64,000 bases of DNA from Sphingomonas canadensis (GTDB lineage: Bacteria > Pseudomonadota > Alphaproteobacteria > Sphingomonadales > Sphingomonadaceae): the NCBI RefSeq assembly GCF_026013525.1, contig NZ_JAPDRA010000002.1, positions 124,001-188,000 on the forward strand. Reading direction: 5' to 3'. Position numbers and translations under genes: made by a program. Below, one piece after another: positions 56,956 to 64,000 of the stretch. The first letter of the stretch is position 1. Each line of letters starts with the position of its first letter. Under the pieces are notes generated by a model, which was not told the DNA's origin, made no database searches, and was given only the letters and a program-made list of their open reading frames with translations.

Positions 56956-58196
56956 ACGGCGCAAAGGCATCCGGCCCGATCCCGCCCGAATTCGCCGGGG
57001 CGCCGGAGCTGACCGTGGCGGGCCGCCCGTTCGGCGCATGGATCGCGCAGGCGGGCGGGACGCCGCTGTATCTCTATGATTTCGGGATGATCGCGGCGCG
57101 GCTGGCGCGGCTGCGCGCGGCGATGCCGGAGATCGTGGACATCCATTACGCGATCAAGGCCAATCCGCTGCCCGCGCTGCTGGCGGCGGTGGCGCCGCTG
57201 GTCGGCGGGTTCGACGTCGCGTCGGGCGGCGAGCTGGAGAAGGCGCTGGCGGCGATGCCCGCGGACCGCATCAGCTTCGCAGGCCCCGGCAAGCGCGACG
57301 GCGAGCTGGAGGCGGCGATCCGCGCGGGCGCGACCGTCAACCTGGAATCGGAGGGCGAGGCCCGGCGCGCGCTGGCGATCGGCGATCGCACCGGCATCCG
57401 CCCGCGGCTGGCGGTGCGGGTGAACCCGGATTTCGAGCTGCGGGGATCGGGGATGAAGATGGGCGGGCGCGCGTCCCCCTTCGGCATCGACGCCGCGCGC
57501 GTGCCCGCGCTGGTGCGTCAGATCGTCGCGGCGGGGGCGGACTGGCGCGGCTTCCACATCTTCGCGGGATCGCAGGCGCTCGATTCGGGCGCGATCACCG
57601 AGACGCAGGCGGCGACGGTGACGCTCGCCGCACGGCTGGCGGGGGAGGCGGGGGCGGTGCCGCCGCTCGTCAACCTGGGCGGCGGCTTCGGCATCCCCTA
57701 TTTCGCCGGCGACCTGCCCGTGAATGTGGAGGGCGTGGGCATGGCGCTGGGCCAGCGGCTGGCGGCGCTTCCGCCCGAGCTGGCGGGCAGCCGCTTCGCG
57801 ATCGAGCTGGGCCGCTGGATCGTGGGCGAGGCGGGCGTCTATCTGGTGCGCGTGGTGGACCGCAAGGAGAGCGCGGGCGAGGTCTTCCTGGTCACCGACG
57901 GCGGGCTGCACCATCACCTGGCGGCGACGGGCAATTTCGGGATGGTCGTGCGGCGCAACTATCCGGTGGCGGTGGCCGGCCGCATGGCCGATGCGGCCGA
58001 GGAGGTGGTGACGGTGGTCGGCCCGCTCTGCACCCCGCTGGACCGGCTGGCGGACCGCGTCGCGCTGCCGCGCGCGGAGGCGGGTGACGTTATCGCGATC
58101 TTCGCTTCCGGCGCCTATGGCCCCAGCGCGAGCCCCTCCGCGTTTCTGGGACATGGTCCCGCAATGGAACTTCTGGCGGGCGCCATAAACTCCTAA
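56952..58196 (+). CDS. PLP-dependent decarboxylase, exosortase A system-associated
   Basis: The 414-residue fold III PLP enzyme of the LysA/ornithine decarboxylase group binds PLP through Lys69 in 'DIHYAIKANP'. It has 'GGGFGIPYF' and a Cys in 'GPLCTPLD' near residue 358 that usually completes the partner active site in a dimer. It would decarboxylate an amino acid, perhaps to give an amine for the exopolysaccharide or a carrier-bound group. The GTG start overlaps the ligase stop. Confidence 0.9.
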   Translation: MNGAKASGPIPPEFAGAPELTVAGRPFGAWIAQAGGTPLYLYDFGMIAARLARLRAAMPEIVDIHYAIKANPLPALLAAVAPLVGGFDVASGGELEKALAAMPADRISFAGPGKRDGELEAAIRAGATVNLESEGEARRALAIGDRTGIRPRLAVRVNPDFELRGSGMKMGGRASPFGIDAARVPALVRQIVAAGADWRGFHIFAGSQALDSGAITETQAATVTLAARLAGEAGAVPPLVNLGGGFGIPYFAGDLPVNVEGVGMALGQRLAALPPELAGSRFAIELGRWIVGEAGVYLVRVVDRKESAGEVFLVTDGGLHHHLAATGNFGMVVRRNYPVAVAGRMADAAEEVVTVVGPLCTPLDRLADRVALPRAEAGDVIAIFASGAYGPSASPSAFLGHGPAMELLAGAINS

Positions 58197-58300
58197 CTCC
58201 ATCTTAACCTCTTCACCCCATAGCTGGTCCCCGATCCTGCGCGGGCATGCATCCGAGACGTCGGCTGCGCCTCCACCCGCGCCAGGAGGGAGGCTCGAGC

Positions 58301-58945
58301 ATGCGTTTTCAGGGTATTCGCTTGGGGATTTGGGCGCCGGTTGCGGCGGCGCTGCTGCTTTCCGGCTGCATGGGCGGCGGAAGCGGGCAGCAACTGCCCC
58401 CCGCCACCTTCGTCGCCAGCCGCGAAGGGCCGGGCGAGGAATATGTCATCGGCCCGATGGACCAGCTCCAGGTCTTCGTATGGCGCAACCCCGAGCTTTC
58501 GGCCGAGGTGCAGGTGCGCCCGGACGGCCGCATCACCACCCCGCTGATCAACGACATGCCCGCCGTCGGCAAGACCCCGGCGATGCTCGCGGACGACCTG
58601 AAATACGCGCTGAGCGAGTATATCAAGGACCCGATCGTCTCGGTGATCGTCAAGAATTTCTCCGGCACCTACAGCCAGCAGATCCGCGTCGTCGGCGCGA
58701 CCGAGAAGCCGGCCTCGATCCCCTATCGCGCCAACATGACCGTGCTGGACGCGATGATCGCGGTGGGCGGGCTTTCCGAGTTCGCCTCGGGCAACGGATC
58801 GCGGCTGGTGCGTGTCGACAAGCAGACCGGCCGCCAGCGCGAATATAAGCTGCGCCTCTCCGACCTGCTCAAGAAGGGCGATACCAGCGCGAACGTGAAG
58901 CTGGAGCCGGGCGATGTGATCATCATCCCCGAGAGCATGTTCTAA
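58301..58945 (+). CDS. Wza/GfcE-type exopolysaccharide export lipoprotein, XrtA system
   Basis: The 214-residue protein has lipobox 'LLLSGC' (Cys23), a Poly_export domain ('EYVIGPMDQLQVFVWRNPELS', 'VRPDGRITTPLI') and a SLBB domain ('SIPYRANMTVLDAMIAVGGLSEFA'). It forms the outer-membrane export channel for the polysaccharide. AGGAGGGAGG precedes the ATG. 104 bases separate it from the decarboxylase, so a second promoter is possible here. The chain-length gene follows after 14 bases. Confidence 0.93.
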   Translation: MRFQGIRLGIWAPVAAALLLSGCMGGGSGQQLPPATFVASREGPGEEYVIGPMDQLQVFVWRNPELSAEVQVRPDGRITTPLINDMPAVGKTPAMLADDLKYALSEYIKDPIVSVIVKNFSGTYSQQIRVVGATEKPASIPYRANMTVLDAMIAVGGLSEFASGNGSRLVRVDKQTGRQREYKLRLSDLLKKGDTSANVKLEPGDVIIIPESMF

Positions 58946-58959
58946 AGGGGCCGCGCGGG

Positions 58960-60465
58960 ATGGGGAGCCTCTACGACGAAATCCGGGCAGCGATCCACGC
59001 CGTATGGATGCGGCGCTGGATAGCGCTGGCCGTCGCCTGGGCGGTGTGCCTCGCGGGCTGGCTCGTCGTGTCGCAGATGCCGAACAAATATGAGTCGCGC
59101 TCGCGCGTCTCGATCCAGTTCCGCGAGCTGCTGCCGATGCAGAATGGCGCCGCGGCGGCCGATCAGCAGAAGGAGATCGATCGCGTCCGCCAGACCTTCA
59201 CCTCCGCGGTGAACCTGGAAAAGGTGGTGCGCGGCACCGACATCGCCCGCACCGTCGCCACCGATCGCGACGTCGCGGACCGGATCGCCTCGCTCCAGGG
59301 CATGATCAAGCTCACGGCCCAGCAGGACAATCTGTTCGAGATTGCGGTCACCGCCGGCAACGGCAAGCTGGCCAAGCAGATCAACCAGAAGCTGATCGAC
59401 GTGTTCGTCGAGGGCAACCTGGCCGAGACGCGCGACGAGACCGGCCAGTCGCTGCGCTTCCTGGACGATCAGATCGCCGCGCGGCAGAAGGAGTTGCAGG
59501 AGGCGGAGGCCAAGAAGGCCGATTTCCAGACGCGCTACCTGGGCAACCTGCCCGGCACCGGATCGCTTGCCGACCGGATGAGCGCGGCGCGCACCCAGCT
59601 CGCCCAGGTCGAATCCGATCTCGCCGCCGCGCAGAGCGCGCTCAGCACCGTCAACGCCCAGATGGCGGGAACCCCCGCGAACGTGGCCGGAGCGGCCGGA
59701 ACCGCCGGCCCGGCGCGCGCCCGTCTGGGCGCGATCCAGGGCCAGATCGCCGAGGCGCGGGCACGCGGCTGGACCGACAGCCACCCCGACATGGTGGCGC
59801 TGAAGGGCCAGCTTGCCGCCGCCCAGGCTGCGGCGCGCAACGAGCCGATCTCCGGCGGCGGCAGCGCCAGCAACCCGCTGTACCTCAGCCTCCAGTCGAT
59901 GCGCGCGGACAAGCAGGCGCAGGTCGCGGCGCTGATCCAGCGCAAGTCCGCGATCGACGCCGATCTGGCCAAGATCCAGGCGGCGATGACCGACAATCCG
60001 GCCCAGGCGGCCGAGATGGCGACGATCGACCGCGATTATCAGGTGCTGAAGGACCAGTATGACAAGCTGCTCGCCGATCGCGAGCAGGTGAAGCTGAAGA
60101 GCCAGGTGCAGTCGAGCACCGAGGGGGCGAAGTTCAGCGTTATCGATCCGCCGACCCAGCCGCGCGCGCCGGCCGCGCCGAACCGGCCGCTGCTGCTCAC
60201 CGGCGTGCTGATGGCCGGCCTGTTCGCCGGGCTGGGCGCCGCGTTCATGCTCGGCCGGCTCCAGACGACCTTCTCCACCGCGCGGCGGCTTGAGCGCGCC
60301 AGCGGCATGCCCGTGATCGGATCGATCGGCGAGGTGATCTCCTCCGCCCAGCGCGCGATGCGGCGCAGGCGGCTCGTGCTGTTCGCGGGCGGCGTCGCCG
60401 CGCTCGGCTTTGCCTGGGTGGGGCTGGTGGGCGTCGATTTCATCCAGCGCGGATTGGGGGCCTGA
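58960..60465 (+). CDS. XrtA-system polysaccharide chain-length determinant (Wzz-like)
   Basis: The 501-residue protein has a cytoplasmic start and a membrane segment at ~22-38. A large periplasmic coiled-coil region (residues ~150-390, Ala/Gln/Lys-rich heptads) follows, and two C-terminal hydrophobic segments at about 406-426 and 468-490. It lacks a kinase domain, which is encoded separately by the next gene. It controls polymer length and couples to the export channel. It starts 14 bases after the export gene; the kinase follows after 4 bases. Confidence 0.92.
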   Translation: MGSLYDEIRAAIHAVWMRRWIALAVAWAVCLAGWLVVSQMPNKYESRSRVSIQFRELLPMQNGAAAADQQKEIDRVRQTFTSAVNLEKVVRGTDIARTVATDRDVADRIASLQGMIKLTAQQDNLFEIAVTAGNGKLAKQINQKLIDVFVEGNLAETRDETGQSLRFLDDQIAARQKELQEAEAKKADFQTRYLGNLPGTGSLADRMSAARTQLAQVESDLAAAQSALSTVNAQMAGTPANVAGAAGTAGPARARLGAIQGQIAEARARGWTDSHPDMVALKGQLAAAQAAARNEPISGGGSASNPLYLSLQSMRADKQAQVAALIQRKSAIDADLAKIQAAMTDNPAQAAEMATIDRDYQVLKDQYDKLLADREQVKLKSQVQSSTEGAKFSVIDPPTQPRAPAAPNRPLLLTGVLMAGLFAGLGAAFMLGRLQTTFSTARRLERASGMPVIGSIGEVISSAQRAMRRRRLVLFAGGVAALGFAWVGLVGVDFIQRGLGA

Positions 60466-60469
60466 TCCG

Positions 60470-61507
60470 ATGAACGACCAGACCCCGCGCCGGTACAAGG
60501 GCACGCTGCTGGAGCGCGCAGCCGCGCAGTTCCATTACGGCGCGCCCCAGGTCCCGCAGCAGCCTCAGCAGCAGATCCCGGCGGAGCCCGCGCAGCCGCG
60601 CATGGCGCCCGCCGCGCCCGCCTATCCGCTCGACGGGCTGGAGCTTCCGCGCCTGCGCCGCGGCCATCCGCTGGACGGCCCCGCCTTCGCGCCCGCCGCT
60701 CCGGTGGCGCCCGAGGTGCTGGCGGTGCCCGAGGTTCCGCCGGTGCCCGAGGCGCCCGCGCCGCGCCCCGGCCGCCGCATTGCCCCGGTGGACCGCACGT
60801 TGCTGGCGCAACAGGGGATGATCGTCCCCGGCAGCCATGTGACCACGCTGGCCGAGGAATTCCGGCTGGTGAAGCGCCAGTTGCTGCTCACCGCGCGCGC
60901 GGTGGCGGGCGAGGATGCGATGCGTTCGCGCATGATCCTGGTCTGCTCGGCGCAGCCGGACGAGGGCAAGACCTTCTGCGCGATCAACCTCGCGCTTTCG
61001 ATGGCGGCCGAGAAGGACGTCGAAATCCTGCTGGTCGACGCCGATTTCGCCAAGCCCGACGTGCTCCAGCGGCTGGGCATTCCGGCCGGGCCGGGGCTGC
61101 TCGATGCGCTCTCCGGCGCGGTGGCGCATGTCGAGGATTGCATCATCGACACCGATATCCCGCAGCTATCGCTGCTGCCCGCGGGCACGCGCACCGCGAG
61201 CGACACCGAACTGCTGGCCAGCGACCGCGCGCGCGCGATCCTGGACGGGCTGGCGGCGGCCAATCCGCGCCGCATCGTGATCTTCGATTCGCCGCCCGCG
61301 CTGGCCGCCTCGCCGGCTTCGGTGCTGGCGCTGCACGCCGGGCAGGTGATGCTCGTCGTCCGCGCCGACAAGACCACCGAGAGCGACCTGCGCGAGGCGA
61401 CCGCGATGCTGGATGCCTGCGAGCATATCCAGCTTCTGCTCAACGGGGTTTCGTTCCAGCCGGGGGGCCGGCGCTTCGGAAGCTATTATGGGGAGGCGGG
61501 GAAGTGA
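60470..61507 (+). CDS. XrtA-associated tyrosine autokinase (BY-kinase)
   Basis: The 345-residue protein has a Pro/Gln/Ala-rich N-terminal ~110 residues. Its kinase domain has Walker A 'SAQPDEGKTFCAINLA' (Lys167), A' 'ILLVDADFAKPDV' and B 'RIVIFDSPPAL'. The C-terminal Tyr cluster is short, with two Tyr in 'GSYYGE'. It phosphorylates itself and tunes polymerisation with the chain-length protein. Its stop overlaps the next start by GTGA. Confidence 0.92.
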   Translation: MNDQTPRRYKGTLLERAAAQFHYGAPQVPQQPQQQIPAEPAQPRMAPAAPAYPLDGLELPRLRRGHPLDGPAFAPAAPVAPEVLAVPEVPPVPEAPAPRPGRRIAPVDRTLLAQQGMIVPGSHVTTLAEEFRLVKRQLLLTARAVAGEDAMRSRMILVCSAQPDEGKTFCAINLALSMAAEKDVEILLVDADFAKPDVLQRLGIPAGPGLLDALSGAVAHVEDCIIDTDIPQLSLLPAGTRTASDTELLASDRARAILDGLAAANPRRIVIFDSPPALAASPASVLALHAGQVMLVVRADKTTESDLREATAMLDACEHIQLLLNGVSFQPGGRRFGSYYGEAGK

Positions 61508-63123
61508 CCCGGCTGTTCGTCACCACATCGGCGGCTGCGCTGGTCCTGGGCTGCGGCATCGCCGCCCCGGCCCAGGCGCAGGAGCGCCGCAACGACATCA
61601 CGCCCTATATCGAGGTCGGCCAGGTGGCCACCGCGGACCTGAACGGGGGCGACGTGCTGACCTATACCACGGTCGCGGCGGGGATCGACGCATCGATCCA
61701 GACGCGGCGCGTGGAGGTGCAGGTCTCGTACAAGTACGAGCATCGCTTCGACTATCAGAAGAACGTCGCGGACCAGGATATCCACAGCGGCATCGCCCGC
61801 GTGCGCGGCCGGGTGACCCCGGACCTGAGCATCGAGGCGGGGGGCATGGCGGCGCGCGCGCGTTCCGATTCGCGCGGCCCCGTTCCGGCCACCGGGGCGG
61901 GCAACGTATCGAACACCAGCCAGGTCTATTCGGCCTATATCGGCCCGAACCTGGCGACCAACGTCGGCCCGGTCTTCGTCAACGGCGCCTATCGCTTCGG
62001 CTATACCAAGGCGGAGGCGCCCGACATCCCCAGCACGGTGCCGGGGCAGCCGCCGCTCGACGTCTATGACGATTCGAAGGTGCATGTCGCGACGCTGAGC
62101 ACCGGCGTGAAATCGGGCACGGTGCTGCCCGTCGGCATCACCGCCAGCGCGAGCTGGACGCGCGAGGACGCGGGGCAGCTCGACCAGAAATACGACGGCA
62201 AATACGCGCGCGGCGACGTGGTGCTGCCGGTCGGCCGCGGGTTCGCGCTCGCGGGCGGCGTGGGATATGAGAAGATCGAGATCACCCAGCGCGATCCGCT
62301 GCTCGACGGCACGGGCGCCCCGGTGCGCGACGCGGCCGGACGGATGGTGACCGATCCCGCATCGGCGCCGCGCATCGCCTATGATTTCGACGGCATCTTC
62401 TGGGATGCGGGCGTGATCTGGCGCCCCAGCCGCCGCACCTTCCTGGAGGCGCGGGTCGGCCAGCGCTATGACTCGATGAGCTATACCGGCTCGTTCAGCT
62501 ATCAGATCGGCCCGCAGAGCGGCATCCAGATCGGCGTCTATGACTCGGTCGAGAGCTTCGGCCGCCAGATCAACGGCGGGCTGGCGGCGCTGCCGACCGA
62601 TTTCGTGACCACCGTCGATCCGTTCGGCAATCAGTATAGCGGCTGCATCTTCGGCACCACGGGCGGCGCGGCGGGAAGCTGCATGAACGGCATCCTGGCC
62701 TCCACCGCCACCGCCAACTATCGTGCGCGCGGCGCGACGGGCGTGGTGGTGCTGGCGCGCGGGCCGATCCGCATGGGCCTGGGCGGCGGATATCAGCGCC
62801 GCAACTATATCGCGCCCGCCACGGGCTTCGGCACCGGGGTCAACGTCAACGGATCGTTCGACGAAAGCTATTACATCCAGGCCTTCGCCTCGCGCGAGCT
62901 GGGGCGGAATGCGGCGATCAGCGGCAGCGTTTTCGGAAATTATTCGAATTCGGACCTGCCGGGTGCACGCGGCCTTTACGGTTGGGGTGCGAATGCGATG
63001 TACTCGCACCGCTTCGGCAAGCTCAGCGGCACCGCGGCGGTGGGGGTTTACGGCTCGGAAGACGAGACCGGGAATTCGATCACCGCCGCCCAGGCGTTGC
63101 TGGGCCTCAGGTACGGCTTCTAG
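61504..63123 (+). CDS. XrtA-associated outer-membrane beta-barrel protein
   Basis: The 539-residue protein has a signal peptide ending 'PAQAQE' near residue 31 and many amphipathic strands ending in Phe. It fits the XrtA/PEP-CTERM outer-membrane family seen in this position next to the ATPase gene. It may be a pore or scaffold for polymer export. The GTG start overlaps the kinase stop. It has one Cys pair region ('SGCIFGTTGGAAGSC'). Confidence 0.85.
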   Translation: MTRLFVTTSAAALVLGCGIAAPAQAQERRNDITPYIEVGQVATADLNGGDVLTYTTVAAGIDASIQTRRVEVQVSYKYEHRFDYQKNVADQDIHSGIARVRGRVTPDLSIEAGGMAARARSDSRGPVPATGAGNVSNTSQVYSAYIGPNLATNVGPVFVNGAYRFGYTKAEAPDIPSTVPGQPPLDVYDDSKVHVATLSTGVKSGTVLPVGITASASWTREDAGQLDQKYDGKYARGDVVLPVGRGFALAGGVGYEKIEITQRDPLLDGTGAPVRDAAGRMVTDPASAPRIAYDFDGIFWDAGVIWRPSRRTFLEARVGQRYDSMSYTGSFSYQIGPQSGIQIGVYDSVESFGRQINGGLAALPTDFVTTVDPFGNQYSGCIFGTTGGAAGSCMNGILASTATANYRARGATGVVVLARGPIRMGLGGGYQRRNYIAPATGFGTGVNVNGSFDESYYIQAFASRELGRNAAISGSVFGNYSNSDLPGARGLYGWGANAMYSHRFGKLSGTAAVGVYGSEDETGNSITAAQALLGLRYGF

Positions 63124-63134
63124 GGGGCCGAGTG

Positions 63135-64000
63135 ATGTACGACGACCATTATGGGTTGCAGGGCCGGCCGTTCCAACTGACCCCCGACCCCAGGTTCTGG
63201 TTCGATACCGCCACGCACCGCAAGGCGATGGCGTACCTCGGCTATGGCCTGAGCCAGGGCGAGGGCTTCGTCGTGATCACCGGCGATCCGGGCGCGGGCA
63301 AGACCACGCTGATGGGTCACCTGCTCAGCCAGATCGACCCCGAGCAGCTCAACGTCATCAAGATCGTCTCCACCCAGCTCAGCCCGCAGGATCTGTTGCG
63401 GCTGGTGGCGGCGGGGCTGGATATCGACGCGGGCAACGCATCCAAGGCGAGCATGCTCGCCGCGATCGAGCGCGGGCTCCACGCCGTCGCGCGTAGCGGG
63501 CGGCGCACGCTGCTGGTGGTGGACGAGGCGCAGGCGCTGCCGTTCGAGACGCTGGAAGAGCTGCGCATGCTCTCCAACTTCCAGGCCGGCGGCTATCCGC
63601 TGCTCCAGATCTTCCTGCTCGGCCAGCCCGAGTTCCGGCTGACGCTGCAGGACCCGCGGCTGGAGCAGTTGCGCCAGCGCGTGATCGCCATGCACCATCT
63701 GGCGCCGATGGATGCCGACGAGGTGGAACCCTATCTGATCCATCGCCTCTCCTGCGTGGGCTGGCGGGGCAAGCCGCGCTTCACCAACGACGCGGTGGCG
63801 ATGATGTATCGCTGGTCGGGCGGGTCGCCGCGGCGGCTGAACCAGCTCGCCAGCCGCGTGCTGCTGTTCGGCGCGGTGGAGGGTATCGAGACCTTCGGCG
63901 GTGAAGAGGTGGCGAACGTGATCGCCGATCTGGACGGCGACACGCCCGAAAGCACGCTGCGCCCGCGCGCCGCGCCCCAGCCGGTCGCGCCCGCCCCGGC
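63135..64000 (+). CDS. XrtA/PEP-CTERM-associated ATPase, 3' end cut by window edge
   Basis: The first 288 residues are present. It is an ExeA/GspA-type AAA ATPase with 'MYDDHYGLQGRPFQLTPDPRFWF' at the start, Walker A 'GDPGAGKTT' at residues 50-58 and Walker B 'LLVVDEAQALP' near 131. 'SGGSPRRLNQLASRVLL' follows. It is expected to control or energise the XrtA system. GGGGGC precedes the start; a GTG one codon earlier is an alternative. Further locus genes including XrtA should follow outside the window. Confidence 0.9.
   Translation, partial: MYDDHYGLQGRPFQLTPDPRFWFDTATHRKAMAYLGYGLSQGEGFVVITGDPGAGKTTLMGHLLSQIDPEQLNVIKIVSTQLSPQDLLRLVAAGLDIDAGNASKASMLAAIERGLHAVARSGRRTLLVVDEAQALPFETLEELRMLSNFQAGGYPLLQIFLLGQPEFRLTLQDPRLEQLRQRVIAMHHLAPMDADEVEPYLIHRLSCVGWRGKPRFTNDAVAMMYRWSGGSPRRLNQLASRVLLFGAVEGIETFGGEEVANVIADLDGDTPESTLRPRAAPQPVAPAP

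Overview
The window is GC-rich, tightly packed alphaproteobacterial chromosome and most resembles Sphingomonas or a close relative in the Sphingomonadaceae. The evidence is gatCAB, adjacent clpP and clpX, a trigger factor with a long Lys/Ala/Glu tail, an outer-membrane TonB-dependent receptor, a Cupin_6-type AraC regulator, a ccm cytochrome c maturation operon and an XrtA (exosortase A) exopolysaccharide locus. I see no insertion sequence, prophage, integrase, CRISPR array or rRNA.

Layout. 1-7.8 kb: a truncated DUF3089 lipase-like gene, a DUF4153 membrane protein, and gatC-gatA separated from gatB by an opposite-strand acyltransferase; two related intergenic palindromic repeats lie here. 7.9-11.4 kb: secreted proteins of unknown role, including a three-gene unit built around an M48 metalloprotease. 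11.5-17.3 kb: protein quality control (tRNA-Leu, trigger factor, clpP, clpX) with a DUF2087 gene and a glycosyltransferase. 17.3-23.7 kb: an SDR/AraC divergent pair with a shared inverted repeat, then a TetR-HlyD-ABC exporter operon. 23.7-31.3 kb: MgtC/DUF4010 protein, NCS1 transporter, M1 aminopeptidase, lon, HU and tRNA-Val. 31.5-38.1 kb: a surface lipoprotein with its TonB-dependent receptor, a prolyl-hydroxylase-like dioxygenase and a degenerate GspE/PilB-like ATPase. 38.2-46.9 kb: tRNA-His, a leucine-type amino acid dehydrogenase, ccmCDEFGHI, alanine dehydrogenase with its divergent Lrp regulator. 47-53.4 kb: kup, a 2H phosphoesterase, tRNA-Met, a cyclophilin, a tyrosinase with low-complexity linkers, a 48-residue membrane protein and trxB.

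53.6-64 kb is the left part of an exosortase A / PEP-CTERM polysaccharide locus. On the minus strand lie an acyl carrier protein and two hydrolases. On the plus strand lie an AMP-forming ligase, a PLP decarboxylase, a Wza-type export protein, a chain-length determinant, a tyrosine kinase, an outer-membrane beta-barrel and the XrtA-associated ATPase, which is cut by the window edge. XrtA itself and the glycosyltransferases are expected beyond position 64000. Most genes here overlap their neighbour by 4 bases (ATGA or GTGA), so their products are probably made together.

The locus family is known, but the small molecule made by the ACP/ligase/decarboxylase group is not, as far as I know. The least explained items are the secreted M48 triad (8864-11405), the pseudo-ATPase (36973-38133), the beta-helix lipoprotein/receptor pair and the tyrosinase with duplicated basic linkers.
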